Program-made: the position numbers and the translations under genes
NCBI GenBank assembly: GCA_021731205.1
Contig: JAKFXV010000073.1
Location: forward strand, 1-5,336
Source: Nocardioides sp.
GTDB lineage: Bacteria; Actinomycetota; Actinomycetes; Propionibacteriales; Nocardioidaceae
Direction of reading: 5' to 3'
DNA: 5,336 nt
Notes under the pieces: generated by a model
The model's database searches: none
Told to the model about the DNA's origin: nothing
What the model saw: the letters and a program-made list of their open reading frames with translations, nothing else
In this document: in pieces, positions 1 through 5,322 of the stretch
Layout: each line of letters begins with the position of its first letter
Position numbering within the stretch: position 1 is the first letter of the stretch

Positions 1-1
1 G

Positions 2-1576
2 GAGATCGTGCGCCACTTCCTCGACGCCATGATGGCCTCGTCGCTGCAGACCAGCGTCGCGCGCCAGTTCCTGACCCGGGAGGCCCAGGCGACCTGGGCT
101 CCGGAGCGCGCCACCATCACCTACCTCGAGGCCACGCAACCGGCAGGCACCGGCGCCGTCGAGGTCAACATCACCAACGCCAACCGCCTCGACTCCGGCG
201 GCGCCTGGCTGGGTGCAGCCGAGGTGGACTCGTTCAGCTTCCCGATGGTGGTCGAGGACGGCGAGTGGCGGATCGCTCGGGCACCGGATGCATTGATCGT
301 TCCCCAGAGCTGGTTCGAGCTTCGCTTCCGCCAGGTGTCCTTGCATTTCTTCGACCCGACCGCCGAGATCCTGGTGCCCGAACCCGTGTACGTGCCGCGA
401 GGCGCGCAGTTGGCGACCTCGCTGGTGCGTGGGTTGCTGGCCGGTCCGCGTTCGGGAGACGTCGACATCTCCCGCAGCTTCCTCCCCGCCGAGTCGCGCC
501 TGGAGCTGTCGGTGCCGGTCTCCGCGAACGGCATCGCCGACGTGGCCCTGACCGGCGATCCGAGCGACCTCGCCCCCGAGGCCGCGCCGCTGGCCTTAGC
601 CCAGCTGGCCTGGACCCTGCGCCAAGATCCTGAGGTTCGCTCGTTCCGGCTGTCGATCGGCGACGAGCGGGTGAGCCTTCCCGAGGGCGCCGAGCAGCTG
701 AGTGTTGACTTCGGTGCGGAGTACGACCCGACCTTGGTCAACGCCAGCCCGGCCCTGTTCGGATTGGTCGAGGGGCGGGTCGTCCGGCTCTCTGCGAGCC
801 AGGAGCAACTGACCGGTCCGCTGAGCACCGGCGAGGGCGAGCTGGTGGAGCTAGCGGTCAACCTCACCGCTGACCGGGTGGCCGCCGTCACCGTCGGACG
901 CGGTGAGGTGCTGGTGGCCGACCTGACCGAACCCACGAGTGTTCCGCGGCGCGTGGTGGTGGATGCCCAGGACCTCGCCAAGCCGGTGTGGGACTTCAGT
1001 GACCGGTTATGGCTGCTCGATCGCCGGCGCGGTGGCGCGGCAGTCTCCGTCGTCAGCGGGGATACCCGCATCTCCGTGTCGATTCCCGGGATCAGTGGCG
1101 CCGCTGCCCGGAGCTTCTTGGTCTCGCGCGACGGCTCGCGGATGGTGGTGCTGCTCGACCGTGGCGACTCTGACGCAGTGGTCGTGTGCCGCATCCTGCG
1201 CGACGCCGAAGGCAACGTCGTACGCGTCACCCGCGGTCGAGTGATCGCCTCCGGCAGCTCCGCAAACCCGTTCCGCGTCTCGGCGTTGGGGTGGCGTACG
1301 CCGACGGTGCTGACCCTGGCGGCGCGCGTCACCGATGACCGAGACGAGCTGCTGAACTTGTCCATCGACGGAGGCCCCAACGACGTCGACTCCTTCGGTG
1401 CCGCCCGGCGGATGCTCCCCGAGCGAGTGCGTCGGTTGACCACGTCACCGGTTCCCACCGACTCGGTGTTGGTGACCACCGATACGGGTATCCAGGATCC
1501 GTTCGACCCCGATCGGGACCCCGGCCCGCTGACCGGGCTGCCACCGGACCTGGTCGCATTGACCTACGTCGGCTGA
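2..1576 (+). CDS. lpqB: LpqB lipoprotein, 5'-truncated by the window edge
   Basis: About 524 visible residues. The reading frame is open to the left edge, and the first codons (E-I-V-R-H-F-L-D-A-M) match the conserved 'IVRxFLxAM' segment that follows the lipidated N-terminus in LpqB proteins, so about 60 residues including signal peptide and lipobox are missing. After a mixed N-terminal domain comes a GerMN-like domain at roughly nt 340-690 (start P-V-Y-V-P-R-G-A, then L-x-x-G-L-L-A-G-P), then a C-terminal LpqB beta-propeller at roughly nt 750-1560 with W-D-F and S-R-D-G-S-R blade-like motifs, ending P-x-L-V-A-L-T-Y-V-G. In the family (known), LpqB is an envelope lipoprotein outside the membrane that interacts with the sensor kinase MtrB and tunes MtrA signalling; mtrA-mtrB are normally directly upstream. 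The GTG at position 8 preceded by GGAG is not taken as a start. Family assignment is firm; role in this organism is inferred. Confidence 0.93.
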   Translation, partial: EIVRHFLDAMMASSLQTSVARQFLTREAQATWAPERATITYLEATQPAGTGAVEVNITNANRLDSGGAWLGAAEVDSFSFPMVVEDGEWRIARAPDALIVPQSWFELRFRQVSLHFFDPTAEILVPEPVYVPRGAQLATSLVRGLLAGPRSGDVDISRSFLPAESRLELSVPVSANGIADVALTGDPSDLAPEAAPLALAQLAWTLRQDPEVRSFRLSIGDERVSLPEGAEQLSVDFGAEYDPTLVNASPALFGLVEGRVVRLSASQEQLTGPLSTGEGELVELAVNLTADRVAAVTVGRGEVLVADLTEPTSVPRRVVVDAQDLAKPVWDFSDRLWLLDRRRGGAAVSVVSGDTRISVSIPGISGAAARSFLVSRDGSRMVVLLDRGDSDAVVVCRILRDAEGNVVRVTRGRVIASGSSANPFRVSALGWRTPTVLTLAARVTDDRDELLNLSIDGGPNDVDSFGAARRMLPERVRRLTTSPVPTDSVLVTTDTGIQDPFDPDRDPGPLTGLPPDLVALTYVG

Positions 1577-1615
1577 TGGCGGCATCCACAGCCCGGCGGT
1601 GGGCCGGTTGCGCGA

Positions 1616-2365
1616 ATGTCCGTCGGCGCGTGCGCTAGGGGTATGCGCGACGCGTTCATCGACCTGTTCCTCGGCGGGCGCTGCCTCGGGTGCAGCCACC
1701 CCGGCCGCGCCCTGTGTGTCGAGTGCGCGGCGCAGCTGCCGGAACAGGCTCGCCTCGCCTGGCCGGTCCCATCCCCACCGGGGTTGGCCCCGCCGTGGGC
1801 CGCGGGGGAGTTCTCCGGACTCGAGCGCGCCATGATCGTGGCGCTGAAGGAGCGCCAGTCCTATGCCCTGATCGGGCCGCTCGCGCGGCAACTGGCGTTG
1901 TCGGTGGCCGCTGCCTCGGCCGGGCTCCAGGGGTCCAGCCAGCTCTGGTTGGTCCCCATCCCGTCGCGCCGGCAGACCGTTCGCCGGCGCGGTCACGACT
2001 CCACCGCTGCGTTGGTGCGCACCGCCGGTCGGGTCTTGATGCGCGACCCCGAGCTGGCGAGTCGGTTCGTCGTCGCCCCCCTCTTGCGGCTGCGATCGGG
2101 GGTCGTGGACCAGGCTGGACTGGGCGCGGAGGCCCGCGCGGACAACGTTGCCGGATCGATGTACGTGCCGAGTCCGCAGCTGCGCCGGCTCCTCCTCCGG
2201 GCCGGATCCGCGCACGTGGAGGCGATCGTGTGCGACGACGTACTGACGACGGGTGCCACCGCGCGCGAGGGACAACGTGCCCTGGCCGCGGTGGGCATCT
2301 CGGTGCGGGGAGTGGCCACCGTCGCCGCCACCCGGCGTCGCCAGCCCAACGGACGGCGCCGGTAG
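1616..2365 (+). CDS. comF: ComF family protein (phosphoribosyltransferase fold with zinc finger)
   Basis: 249 residues, typical for ComF. An N-terminal zinc finger is formed by C23, C26, C34 and C37 (C-x2-C-x7-C-x2-C). The middle carries the ComF segment V-P-I-P-S-R-R then R-R-R-G-H-D (113-128), followed by Q-A-G-L...R-x-D-N-V-A-G (166-180). The PRPP-binding-like loop is at 203-216 (A-I-V-C-D-D-V-L-T-T-G-A-T-A) with the paired aspartates of type I phosphoribosyltransferases. In naturally competent bacteria ComF works with DNA-uptake helicases and PriA. In actinobacteria no substrate is established and the gene simply sits between lpqB and hpf, so a competence role should not be assumed. The start is uncertain: ATG at 1616 gives the longest form, but the in-frame ATG at 1643 (residue 10, M-R-D-A-F-I-D-L) matches where many homologues begin. 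Neither has a well-placed Shine-Dalgarno; AGGGG lies only 1 nt before 1643. It lies 39 nt after lpqB and is probably cotranscribed. Confidence 0.9.
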   Translation: MSVGACARGMRDAFIDLFLGGRCLGCSHPGRALCVECAAQLPEQARLAWPVPSPPGLAPPWAAGEFSGLERAMIVALKERQSYALIGPLARQLALSVAAASAGLQGSSQLWLVPIPSRRQTVRRRGHDSTAALVRTAGRVLMRDPELASRFVVAPLLRLRSGVVDQAGLGAEARADNVAGSMYVPSPQLRRLLLRAGSAHVEAIVCDDVLTTGATAREGQRALAAVGISVRGVATVAATRRRQPNGRRR

Positions 2366-2550
2366 TTCGGTTCGCTTTCGTCGGGGCGTGCGAGCCGCTA
2401 GCGTCGGTTCATGGAGTCCGCCTGGGTCCGTGGTTGCGCTGTTCGGGGTTCCACGAGCTGGGATCCGGGGCGGCAAGCCGATGCCAGTCGCAGGCGAAGC
2501 GGTCCACGTAACTCCTCGGGTCGGGTGCATCCCGGTCCAGGAGGATCACG

Positions 2551-2754
2551 GTGCGGCTTAGTAGTAAGACCTGCCTCTCCGCTCTCGTCCGATACGAGAA
2601 GTGGCGGGAGAAGGGCACTAGTGGCACAAGCTGCGAGGCCTTCAGCAGGCGGATGTGGGGTCGAAGACCAGGTCGGCCAGGCGGACTCCAGCCAGCAATC
2701 CACCAGCACCCACCAGATCGCCTAGATATCGGAGGTTTGCCATGGACGTCGTGA
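2551..2754 (+). CDS. Possible short ORF / leader peptide overlapping the hpf start
   Basis: A 67-codon frame starting at GTG 2551, preceded by a full AGGAGG (2539-2544) with a 6-nt spacer, and ending at TGA 2752-2754, which is 13 nt inside hpf in another frame. The predicted product begins M-R-L-S-S-K-T-C-L-S and is basic. The first 36 codons have G/C at about 28 third positions, which is mildly coding-like; the remainder, rich in G-R-P-x-R-P-G and H-Q-H-P-P, does not look like a normal protein. I recognise no family. If translated, ribosomes would terminate just past the hpf start codon, which is the geometry of translational coupling or a leader peptide. It could equally be a chance frame inside the hpf leader; the ribosome-binding site is the main argument for it. 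Confidence 0.2.
   Translation: MRLSSKTCLSALVRYEKWREKGTSGTSCEAFSRRMWGRRPGRPGGLQPAIHQHPPDRLDIGGLPWTS
2575..2610 (+). promoter_or_regulatory. Stem-loop in the hpf leader
   Basis: An inverted repeat with a perfect 6-bp upper stem, TCTCGT (2583-2588) pairing with ACGAGA (2594-2599) around a 5-nt loop CCGAT. Directly below it is a 7-bp lower stem, CTC-(T bulge)-CCGC (2575-2582) with GCGGGAG (2604-2610), separated on the 3' side by a 4-nt bulge AGTG. That gives 13 pairs within 36 nt, about 130 nt before the hpf start codon. No run of T follows, so it does not look like an intrinsic terminator. A structural element in the leader RNA is the simplest reading, but no known motif was matched. Confidence 0.4.
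2668..2716 (+). repeat. Degenerate CCAG tandem repeat upstream of hpf
   Basis: Six copies of CCAG begin at 2668, 2677, 2688, 2692, 2703 and 2713. The clearest part is CCAGCAATCCA (2692-2702) followed by CCAGCACCCA (2703-2712) and another CCAG, an imperfect 10-11 nt tandem unit. Most spacings are 9-11 nt, near one helical turn. The array ends 15 nt before the hpf Shine-Dalgarno. It could be a protein-binding array, an unstructured C/A-rich ribosome loading stretch, or chance. Confidence 0.4.
2731..2736 (+). promoter_or_regulatory. Shine-Dalgarno of hpf (GGAGGT)
   Basis: GGAGGT lies 5 nt before ATG 2742, the strongest ribosome-binding site of any main gene here. It fixes the hpf start at 2742 rather than at the in-frame GTG at 2655, and the protein from 2742 begins with the family's usual M-D-V-V-I-T-S-R. 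Confidence 0.85.
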
Positions 2755-3368
2755 TCACCAGTAGGCATTGCGAACTGTCGGAGAGCTTCCGCGATCACGT
2801 GGAGGAGAAACTGGCCAAGCTCGAGAAGCACGACCATCGGATCATTCGGGTGGCCGTGGAGGTCGAGACCGAACGCAACCCGCGTCAGGCCGATCGCGCG
2901 GTCCGGGTCGAGCTGACCGCACACTCACGCGGACCGGTCATTCGCGCCGAGGCGAACGCCGTCGACAAGATGGGGGCCCTGGACCTCGCCTTGGACAAGA
3001 TGGCCGCCCAGATGCGACGGGCAGCCGATCGCCGCCGTGTGCACCATGGTCGTCACAACCCGGTGTCGATGGGTCAAGCCCTGCGTGGAAAGGACGGGCC
3101 TCCGGCCGGTGAACCGGCCCTGGAGGAGTACACCGACCACTCCGTGGGCCCGATCGAGGTGACCGGCGACGGGCCGTTGGTGGTCCGGGAGAAGACTCAC
3201 CCGGCGTCGCCGATGACGCTGGACCAAGCGTTGTACGAGATGGAGCTCGTCGGTCACGACTTCTACCTCTACGTCGACAAGGAGTCCGAGCGGCCCTCGG
3301 TGGTCTATCGCCGCCGGGGCTACGACTACGGCCTGATCTCTCTCGACGTAACCGGGGTCGACGGGTAG
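2742..3368 (+). CDS. hpf: Ribosome hibernation promoting factor, long form
   Basis: 208 residues, within the usual size of long HPF. Residues 1-100 are the RaiA/YfiA-like ribosome-binding domain: V-V-I-T-S-R at the first strand, E-S-F-R-D-H-V-E-E-K-L-A-K-L-E-K in the first helix, then V-E-V-E-T-E-R-N-P and a second helix with D-K-M-G-A-L-D-L-A-L-D-K-M. A variable linker (about 101-145) leads to the C-terminal dimerisation domain (about 146-205) with P-M-T-L-D-Q-A-L-Y-E-M-E-L-V-G-H-D-F-Y-L-Y and V-V-Y-R-R-R-G-Y-D-Y-G-L-I-S-L. Known role: it binds the 30S subunit near the decoding centre in starvation or hypoxia and its C-terminal domain pairs two 70S ribosomes into inactive 100S dimers. It acts in the cytoplasm. 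Nothing is missing. The long, structured upstream region suggests its own promoter and leader control, separate from comF. The response regulator follows 21 nt downstream and may be cotranscribed. Confidence 0.96.
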   Translation: MDVVITSRHCELSESFRDHVEEKLAKLEKHDHRIIRVAVEVETERNPRQADRAVRVELTAHSRGPVIRAEANAVDKMGALDLALDKMAAQMRRAADRRRVHHGRHNPVSMGQALRGKDGPPAGEPALEEYTDHSVGPIEVTGDGPLVVREKTHPASPMTLDQALYEMELVGHDFYLYVDKESERPSVVYRRRGYDYGLISLDVTGVDG

Positions 3369-3389
3369 CCGGTCTGCCATCATGAACCC

Positions 3390-4076
3390 ATGACGGAGTC
3401 GCTCGAGACCGAACCCGAACCCGAACCCATCCGCGTCCTGGTCGTTGACGACCAGGAGCTCTTCCGCCGGGGCCTGATCATGCTGCTCGGCCTGGAATCA
3501 GGGGTCGAGGTCGTCGGTGAGGCCGGGGACGGTGTCGAGGGCACCCGCCTGGCCACGGTGTTGGCGCCGGACGTGGTGCTGCTCGATGTGCGCATGCCCA
3601 AGCGTTCGGGCATCGAGGCGTGCCTGGCGATCAAGGAGGCCATCCCGTCGGCCAAGATCATCATGCTGACCTCCTCGGAGGAGGAGGCCGATCTCTACGA
3701 GGCCGTCAAGAGCGGCGCGTCCGGGTATCTCGTCAAGGACTCCTCGATCGACGAGGTCGCTCAGGCGGTGCGGGTCGTTGCCGACGGCCAGTCGTTGATC
3801 AGCCCGTCGATGGCGGTGAAGCTGATCGACGAGTTCAAGCAGATGTCACGCCCGGCCAGCGAGTCGGTGCCTGGGTTGCGGCTCACCGAGCGTGAGCTCG
3901 AGGTGCTGCGGTTGGTGGCCAAAGGCTTGAACAACCGCGAGGTCGCCAAACAGCTGTTCATCTCCGAGAACACGGTCAAGAACCACGTTCGCAACATCTT
4001 GGAGAAGTTGCAGCTGCACTCGCGCATGGAGGCCGTGATGTACGCCGTGCGCGAGAAGCTGCTCGACATCCCGTGA
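3390..4076 (+). CDS. Orphan NarL/LuxR-family response regulator (OrrA-like)
   Basis: 228 residues with an N-terminal receiver domain (about 14-130) and C-terminal LuxR-type helix-turn-helix (about 163-225). The receiver has the acidic pair D20-D21, phosphoacceptor D66 (L-L-D-V-R-M-P), T94 and K116 (Y-L-V-K-D), so it should be phosphorylatable. The DNA-binding part runs from L-T-E-R-E-L-E-V-L (165) to F-I-S-E-N-T-V-K-N-H-V (190-200) with a long conserved tail. From memory it closely resembles Streptomyces coelicolor OrrA (SCO3008), an orphan regulator of development and antibiotic production found beside hpf there. No histidine kinase gene is in the window. The start at ATG 3390 has no clear Shine-Dalgarno; CATCAT lies 6 nt upstream, so a leaderless transcript is conceivable. 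The extreme N-terminus carries a Glu-Pro repeat. Kinase partner and regulon cannot be read from the sequence. Confidence 0.94.
   Translation: MTESLETEPEPEPIRVLVVDDQELFRRGLIMLLGLESGVEVVGEAGDGVEGTRLATVLAPDVVLLDVRMPKRSGIEACLAIKEAIPSAKIIMLTSSEEEADLYEAVKSGASGYLVKDSSIDEVAQAVRVVADGQSLISPSMAVKLIDEFKQMSRPASESVPGLRLTERELEVLRLVAKGLNNREVAKQLFISENTVKNHVRNILEKLQLHSRMEAVMYAVREKLLDIP
3411..3428 (+). repeat. GAACCC hexanucleotide repeat, three copies, in the response regulator
   Basis: Three perfect tandem GAACCC units encode Glu-Pro three times (residues 8-13), just before the first receiver strand I-R-V-L-V-V-D-D. A further GAACCC sits at 3384-3389 immediately before the ATG. Changes in copy number would keep the frame and alter only the length of the N-terminal tail. 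Confidence 0.7.
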
Positions 4077-4113
4077 CCGACCGCTCGACCCGCTGACCCT
4101 GCGCCGCCCCGCG

Positions 4114-5322
4114 ATGGAGAGGTTGTCACGAGCCCAGGCGCGGCGCATCGCGCTGGCCGCGCAGGGCTTCTGCGATCCGCCGCACGCAGCGGCGACGATG
4201 CGCACCTTCGAACGAACCCTGGGACGCGTCGGCGTACTCCAAGTGGATTCGGTCAACGTGTTGCAGCGTGCGCACTACCTGCCGTTGTACTCCCGGATGG
4301 GGGACTACGACGTCGCCTTGCTGCATCGAGCGGCCGAGCGGGCTCCGCGGCGCGTCGTGGAGTACTGGGCGCACGCGCAAGCCTTGATGCCGGTCGACCT
4401 CTGGCCGGTGATGCAGCACCGGATGCACTCCTTCCGGGAGCGGATGGGCAAGTGGAACACCGCCGCGGGGCGCCCGGCGCTGGTGGCTCAGGTCCTGGCC
4501 GAGCTGGCCGTCCGCGGGCCCAGCACCGCGCGCGACCTCGATGACGGTGCCCCCCGCGACCGAGGGCACTGGGGCTGGAACTGGTCGGAGGCCCGCCAGG
4601 CCCTCGACCACCTGGCCATCGTGGGCGACGTCGCCGTGGCAGGGCGCAACCGCCAGTTCGAAGTGCTCTACGACCTGCCGGAGCGGGTGCTGCCACCCGA
4701 CGTGTTGGCGCGCCCGGTCCCCGACCGTGCCGAGGCGACCCGGGAGCTGATCCGGCGGGCCGCCGGATCCCTCGGGGTGGGCACCATCGGGTGCCTGCGC
4801 GACTACTACCGGATGAGCGTCGCGGACACCCGTCGTGCGGTGGCCGAGCTGGTCGAGGAGGGGGAGCTGGCACCGGTGCAGGTCGAGGGCTGGGCGAAAC
4901 CGGCCTTCGTTCACCGCGACGCAGCGCGACCGCGCGCCGTACGAGCCCGCGCGCTGTTGAGCCCGTTCGATCCGGTCTGCTGGGAGCGGGCGCGCACCGA
5001 AGCGCTCTACGACTTCCACTATCGGATCGAGATCTACACCCCGGCCGCCCAGCGTCGCTTCGGCTACTACGTGCTGCCGTTCCTGCTCGGGGACGACCTC
5101 GTGGGTCGGGTCGACCTGAAGGCAGACCGGGCAGCCGGCGTACTCAGGGTCCAGGCCGCTCACGCGGAGCACCGGGCGCCAGCCGAGACGGCCGAAGAAC
5201 TCGTCGAGGAGCTGGCCCGCCTCGCGGCCTGGCTGCGGCTGGACGACATCGTGGTGGCGCGTCGCGGCGACCTGTCCGACGCACTGGCAGCCGCGGTGCG
5301 GATCAGGGCAGATCACCGCTGA
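4114..5322 (+). CDS. YcaQ/AlkX-like winged-helix DNA glycosylase family protein
   Basis: 402 residues, close to E. coli YcaQ (about 410) and to the HTH_42 family. N-terminal R-L-S-R-A-Q-A-R-R-I-A-L-A-A-Q-G-F leads to the hallmark G-V-L-Q-V-D-S-V-N-V-L-Q-R-A-H-Y-L-P (40-57), containing Q43-V44-D45. In this family (AlkZ/YcaQ work) Q-x-Q marks AlkZ-type enzymes and Q-x-D marks YcaQ/AlkX-type glycosylases, which remove bulky alkyl adducts and unhook interstrand crosslinks from nitrogen-mustard-like agents. Further family segments are V-E-Y-W-A-H (82-87), G-H-W-G-W-N-W-S (151-158), L-L-S-P-F-D-P-V-C-W-E-R-A-R (281-294) and Y-Y-V-L-P-F-L-L-G-D-D-L-V-G-R-V-D-L-K (318-336). After W-A-H the protein has A-Q-A where I expect E-A-S in typical members. 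Start ATG 4114, 37 nt after the regulator, has no Shine-Dalgarno; the N-terminus still aligns with homologues. Glycosylase activity is inferred. Confidence 0.9.
   Translation: MERLSRAQARRIALAAQGFCDPPHAAATMRTFERTLGRVGVLQVDSVNVLQRAHYLPLYSRMGDYDVALLHRAAERAPRRVVEYWAHAQALMPVDLWPVMQHRMHSFRERMGKWNTAAGRPALVAQVLAELAVRGPSTARDLDDGAPRDRGHWGWNWSEARQALDHLAIVGDVAVAGRNRQFEVLYDLPERVLPPDVLARPVPDRAEATRELIRRAAGSLGVGTIGCLRDYYRMSVADTRRAVAELVEEGELAPVQVEGWAKPAFVHRDAARPRAVRARALLSPFDPVCWERARTEALYDFHYRIEIYTPAAQRRFGYYVLPFLLGDDLVGRVDLKADRAAGVLRVQAAHAEHRAPAETAEELVEELARLAAWLRLDDIVVARRGDLSDALAAAVRIRADHR

Larger units (their letters stand above)
2366..2741. other. comF-hpf intergenic region / probable hpf leader
   Basis: A 376-nt stretch with no confidently coding gene, by far the longest gap in the window (others are 39, 21 and 37 nt). 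By hand count, 2401-2520 is about 68% GC, while 2521-2740 is about 62% and falls to about 58% near the hpf start, as expected for untranslated or promoter DNA. It holds a possible extended-spacing-free -10 hexamer (TAGCGT, 2399-2404) without a recognisable -35, a stem-loop (2575-2610), a possible short ORF (2551-2754), a CCAG-rich repeat (2668-2716) and the hpf Shine-Dalgarno. A - strand frame at 2409-2549 has coding-like composition. I recognised no riboswitch, tRNA or other known RNA family and no U-tract terminator after comF. Confidence 0.7.

Noticed and set aside
1..10. GGAG-ATC-GTG at the left edge looks like a ribosome-binding site and start codon for lpqB.
   Set aside because: The codons upstream (Glu-Ile) continue the conserved LpqB segment in frame, and a start here would remove the signal peptide and lipobox that define the protein.
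121..1479. A 452-codon open frame on the - strand antisense to lpqB.
   Set aside because: It is rich in Ser, Arg and Thr with no domain pattern, as expected for the complement of a high-GC gene; lpqB is clearly the real gene.
2351..2362. GGCGCC-centred palindrome at the comF stop as a terminator.
   Set aside because: The pairing is short and imperfect and no T-tract follows.
1445..2530. A 361-codon - strand frame spanning the lpqB end, comF and part of the gap.
   Set aside because: It runs antisense through the conserved comF motifs and its product has no recognisable domain; a shadow of codon bias.
2616..2623. CACTAGTG palindrome in the hpf leader as an operator.
   Set aside because: Only 8 bp, with no extension and no second copy; expected by chance.
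2411..2725. A 104-codon + strand frame in the comF-hpf gap starting at ATG 2411.
   Set aside because: Third-position composition is mixed and the product is Ser/Gly/Arg-rich without pattern; only the upstream TAGCGT is of interest.
2655..2741. An N-terminal extension of HPF from GTG 2655.
   Set aside because: It lacks a ribosome-binding site and adds 29 atypical residues; GGAGGT before ATG 2742 and the family N-terminus fix the later start.
4126..5316. A 396-codon open frame on the - strand opposite the ycaQ-like gene.
   Set aside because: Low-complexity composition (many His, Gln, Val, Arg-Pro) without motifs, while the + strand carries all family signatures.
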